Below are positions 5,386 through 5,819 of a stretch of 5,819 nucleotides of DNA, piece by piece. Positions within the stretch are counted from its first letter, which is position 1, and every line of letters starts with the position of its first letter. The notes under the pieces were generated by a model. That model did not search any database, was not told the origin of the DNA, and was given only the letters and a program-made list of their open reading frames with translations. Location of the stretch: positions 1 to 5,819 of the forward strand of contig JAPLMO010000180.1 of the NCBI GenBank assembly GCA_026386995.1, read 5' to 3'. Position numbers and translations under genes: made by a program. Source of the DNA: Planctomycetota bacterium (GTDB taxonomy: Bacteria > Planctomycetota > Phycisphaerae > FEN-1346).

Positions 5386-5405
5386 CCCGCCGCGGAAGCG
5401 GCGGG
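5386..5405 (+). promoter_or_regulatory. Hairpin with GNRA-type loop in the araB leader
   Basis: CCCGCCGC (5386-5393) and GCGGCGGG (5398-5405) pair around GGAA, a GNRA tetraloop in the plus-strand RNA; two more base pairs (A5384-T5407 and a G-U) extend it. It ends about 10 nt before the araB Shine-Dalgarno (AGGAGAG, 5418-5424). It may stabilise the leader or affect translation; it may equally be another degenerate member of the local palindrome family. Confidence 0.5.
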
Positions 5406-5429
5406 GTATTTCGTAACAGGAGAGACCTT

Positions 5430-5819
5430 ATGTCCGAAGCAAGGTACGACCTGGGTGTAGACTACGGCACCGAATCGGCGCGGGCCCTGCTCGTGGACGT
5501 GGCCGACGGCCGCGAGGTCGCCACCGCCGTCCACCCCTATTCCAACGGCGTGATCTCCGAGCGTCTCCCCGGCGCGGGCACGCGCCTGCCCGCCCACGAC
5601 TGGGCACTCCAGGACCCCGAGGATTACCTGCGGGCGCTCGACGAGACCATCCCCGCCTGCCTCGCCCAGGCGGGAGTGCGCGGCGACCGGGTCATCGGTA
5701 TCGGCACGGACTTCACGGCCTGCACGATGCTCCCGGTCCGCCGCGACGGCACGCCCCTGTGCACGCTGCCCGAGTTCCGGGGCGAGCCGCACGCCTGGGT
5801 CAAACTCTGGAAGCACCAT
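5430..5819 (+). CDS. araB: L-ribulokinase, partial (N-terminal 130 residues)
   Basis: Ribulokinase (EC 2.7.1.16) phosphorylates L-ribulose to L-ribulose 5-phosphate with ATP in cytoplasmic L-arabinose catabolism. The visible part is the start of the FGGY-kinase fold: the phosphate-binding motif GVDYGTESAR (9-18), LPAHDWALQDPEDYL (53-67), IGTDFTACTMLP (91-102), the DGTPLC strand (106-111) and EPHAWVKLWKHH (119-130). These segments closely resemble Bacillus-type AraB and are less like E. coli AraB. The full protein is usually about 550 residues, so roughly three-quarters lies beyond the right edge. The start is supported by AGGAGAG (5418-5424) 5 nt upstream. It is divergent from VWA2; araA or araD might follow downstream, but nothing in the window shows this. 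Confidence 0.96.
   Translation, partial: MSEARYDLGVDYGTESARALLVDVADGREVATAVHPYSNGVISERLPGAGTRLPAHDWALQDPEDYLRALDETIPACLAQAGVRGDRVIGIGTDFTACTMLPVRRDGTPLCTLPEFRGEPHAWVKLWKHH

Noticed and set aside
5274..5405. CRISPR array or tandem repeat
   Set aside because: The units are imperfect palindromes of different length and irregular spacing, with no constant direct repeat and no spacers of equal size.
5259..5819. Open minus-strand frame opposite araB
   Set aside because: The plus strand encodes an unmistakable ribulokinase; the reverse frame is a by-product of GC-rich third codon positions.

Overview
The window is GC-rich, tightly packed bacterial DNA. The gene content suggests a member of the Planctomycetota or a close relative: TM-anchored von Willebrand factor A (VWA) proteins, one carrying an N-terminal zinc ribbon; an ExbB/TolQ-type protein with its own signal peptide; many GC-rich palindromes between genes; and a Bacillus-type ribulokinase. 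This assignment is inferred from gene content, not from a marker gene.

Layout, left to right. Positions 1-584 (minus) hold the 5' two-thirds or so of a MotA/TolQ/ExbB proton-channel gene, cut by the window edge. A 148-bp intercistronic gap follows, with several hairpins. Positions 733 to about 1779 (minus) encode an exported helical-repeat (TPR-like) protein whose start overlaps the end of the next gene. Positions 1754-2902 (minus) encode VWA protein 1: zinc ribbon, one TM helix, Gly-rich linker, VWA domain. Transcription runs right to left, so the operon order is VWA1, TPR, ExbB. A strong sigma70-type promoter lies at 2938-2966. A divergent strong promoter (3116-3145, plus) drives an unrecognised lipoprotein at 3207-4067. 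This converges, with a 12-bp gap, on VWA protein 2 (4080-5066, minus), a paralogue of VWA1 without the zinc ribbon. A 363-bp divergent intergenic region with three strong hairpins precedes araB (5430 to beyond the window, plus), an arabinose-catabolism gene with no evident link to the rest.

How the genes may work together. The main observation is that both VWA proteins have, at the start of their single TM helix, the spacing Ser-x-x-x-His (SVLLH in VWA1, SVIVH in VWA2). This is the motif by which TonB and TolA couple to the ExbBD and TolQR motors. VWA1 is apparently co-transcribed with an ExbB/TolQ homologue and an exported TPR protein. The simplest hypothesis is a TonB/TolA-like energised envelope system in which the periplasmic effector is a MIDAS-bearing VWA domain rather than a TonB or TolA C-terminal domain. 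An ExbD/TolR partner would be expected just beyond the left edge. This is inference: the motif and gene order are visible, but the coupling is not shown.
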